Of a stretch of 64,000 bases of DNA, positions 63,017 to 64,000 are shown in pieces. This DNA is from Ostrinia nubilalis (Eukaryota > Arthropoda > Insecta > Lepidoptera > Crambidae), in assembly GCF_963855985.1 (NCBI RefSeq), contig NC_087095.1, positions 14,952,001-15,016,000 of the forward strand, given 5' to 3'. The notes under the pieces are model-generated. The model was given only the letters and a program-made list of their open reading frames with translations. It searched no databases and was not told the origin of the DNA. Both the position numbers and the translations under genes were made by a program. Positions within the stretch are counted from its first letter, which is position 1. Each line of letters starts with the position of its first letter.

Positions 63017-63382
63017 GGCTTATTCCACTATTCCCCGTTGACAATCCCCGTTAACGCCAATGAGGGCTATCGTTTTAGCGCTCACCAGTTAGCGCCACTG
63101 TAGAGTAAGGTCCTGTCACTTGCTAGTAGCGAAGACAGTGGCACCAACTGGTGAGCGCGAAAGTGGTAGGAGGACTATCGCATTTGCACTCATCAAGATG
63201 GCGCCACTGTAGAGTAAGGTCCTATCAATCGCCAAGGGTGCCAACTGTTAAGTATAAAAACGATATTGGAGCTCATTGGAGCTTAGGATTTTATTTTTAA
63301 CGTAATGGGGATTAATTAACTTTTTAGTTCATTGTTACGGTTAGTTGACGGGGATTGTCAACGGGGAATAGTGGAATAAGCC
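63017..63382. mobile_element. Long-armed MITE
   Basis: Arms ggcttattccactattcccc, then gttgacaatccccgttaac, mirrored at gacggggattgtcaacgggg and aatagtggaataagcc. Inner gcgctcaccagtt/aactggtgagcgc also pair. Confidence 0.75.
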
Positions 63383-63692
63383 GATATGGCCTAGGTAATG
63401 AGGAAGGTAAACTTTTGGTTTTACAATTTTTAATAACCATGTGATGTGCTAATGATTTTTGCCGCTGAGCACTACTGATAGATACAACCTGTCTAGTATA
63501 AATAAAGCTTACTCGTAGGCGCTGCGACGCGACGTGTTTTTAAATTGCTTTATTACAATTCTAATAAAATCATATATTCTCGGTTCCTTCTATTGACAAA
63601 AAATCGATTGGGATCTACCGGCAGATGCCTTCGGCAAATTAAAACGATTGCAATAATCGTACTTGAGTGTGATTTGTGTTTTCAACAACATA

Positions 63693-64000
63693 CGAGGGTG
63701 GTCTGAAAAGTTTCCGACCTAACATAGATACAAGATTTTTTTTCTTAAAAGGACACTGCCAATCCATGTATGGAAGTTGGACCAAGTGCTGCCCAGAATG
63801 AAACCATAGTGCATTTTGTTCCTCAGGCCAATACTAATTTATAAACCGGAGCGCACTGAAATCTATCCCTGGAATTAAGAGAAAAAAAGAGTTTTGTTTT
63901 GAATTATTTACATACAAAATATCATCGATGTATACCTACTACGCATAAGATTTCGCGATTGTGGCATTAAATAACACTCGCTATGTTGAACTTAACCATA
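63693..64000. mobile_element. Left end of a mariner-like element, cut by the window
   Basis: Starts after TA with cgagggtggtctgaaaagtt and tccgacc, the usual end of insect mariner elements. No transposase ORF is visible before the window ends. Confidence 0.55.

Noticed and set aside
1..64000. CRISPR arrays, bacterial operons, riboswitches, viral integrations
   Set aside because: Spliced genes and insect repeats throughout; none of the repeat arrays has the spacer structure of CRISPR and no viral gene was recognised.

Overview
The window is from an insect genome, almost certainly a lepidopteran. It has split genes with canonical GT-AG introns, AT-rich introns packed with transposable elements, Lep1/Helitron-like ends, RTE-type LINE tails behind (CAT)n runs, CR1-type LINE tails and a tRNA-derived SINE. 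I cannot name the species.

Layout. (1) Bases 272-49195 (+) are 20 exons covering the last ~1,057 codons of unconventional myosin VI (Drosophila jaguar). They run from switch I of the motor through switch II, the SH1/converter region, reverse-gear insert, IQ motif, lever-arm bundle, charged helix and cargo-binding domain to the stop codon. All exon phases fit and the reading frame stays open. The 5' part, including the P-loop, lies left of the window. A 3' UTR exon probably ends near 51225. (2) Bases 52369-60802 (+) are a complete nine-exon gene for a NEMP/TMEM194-type nuclear-envelope membrane protein of 441 residues. (3) Bases 62864-62951 (-) are the last coding exon of an unidentified gene convergent with NEMP. 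(4) Nearly everything else is repeats: two LINEs with long ORFs, at least five hAT-type elements (several with clean 8-bp target duplications), a 6.3-kb foldback element, many MITEs, two SINE copies and LINE tails, often nested.

The outstanding feature is inside the myosin VI gene. Seven of its exons (1, 3, 9, 11, 14, 19, 20 by my numbering) are accompanied by tandem arrays of partial or whole copies of themselves, each keeping one or both splice junctions. Within the arrays of exons 3, 9, 11 and 14 the copies differ from the working exon mostly at third codon positions, even where some copies carry stops or frameshifts. This is either a large set of under-recognised alternative exons, arrays that captured codon-level haplotype diversity, or repeatedly converted exon copies. 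The exon 11 array, which encodes the lever-arm helical bundle, has about 13 long copies in a higher-order repeat and was later split by the foldback element and a nested hAT.

The two complete genes have unrelated cellular roles (actin motor; nuclear envelope) and lie head to tail about 1 kb apart. All calls come from reading the sequence; no database search was made.
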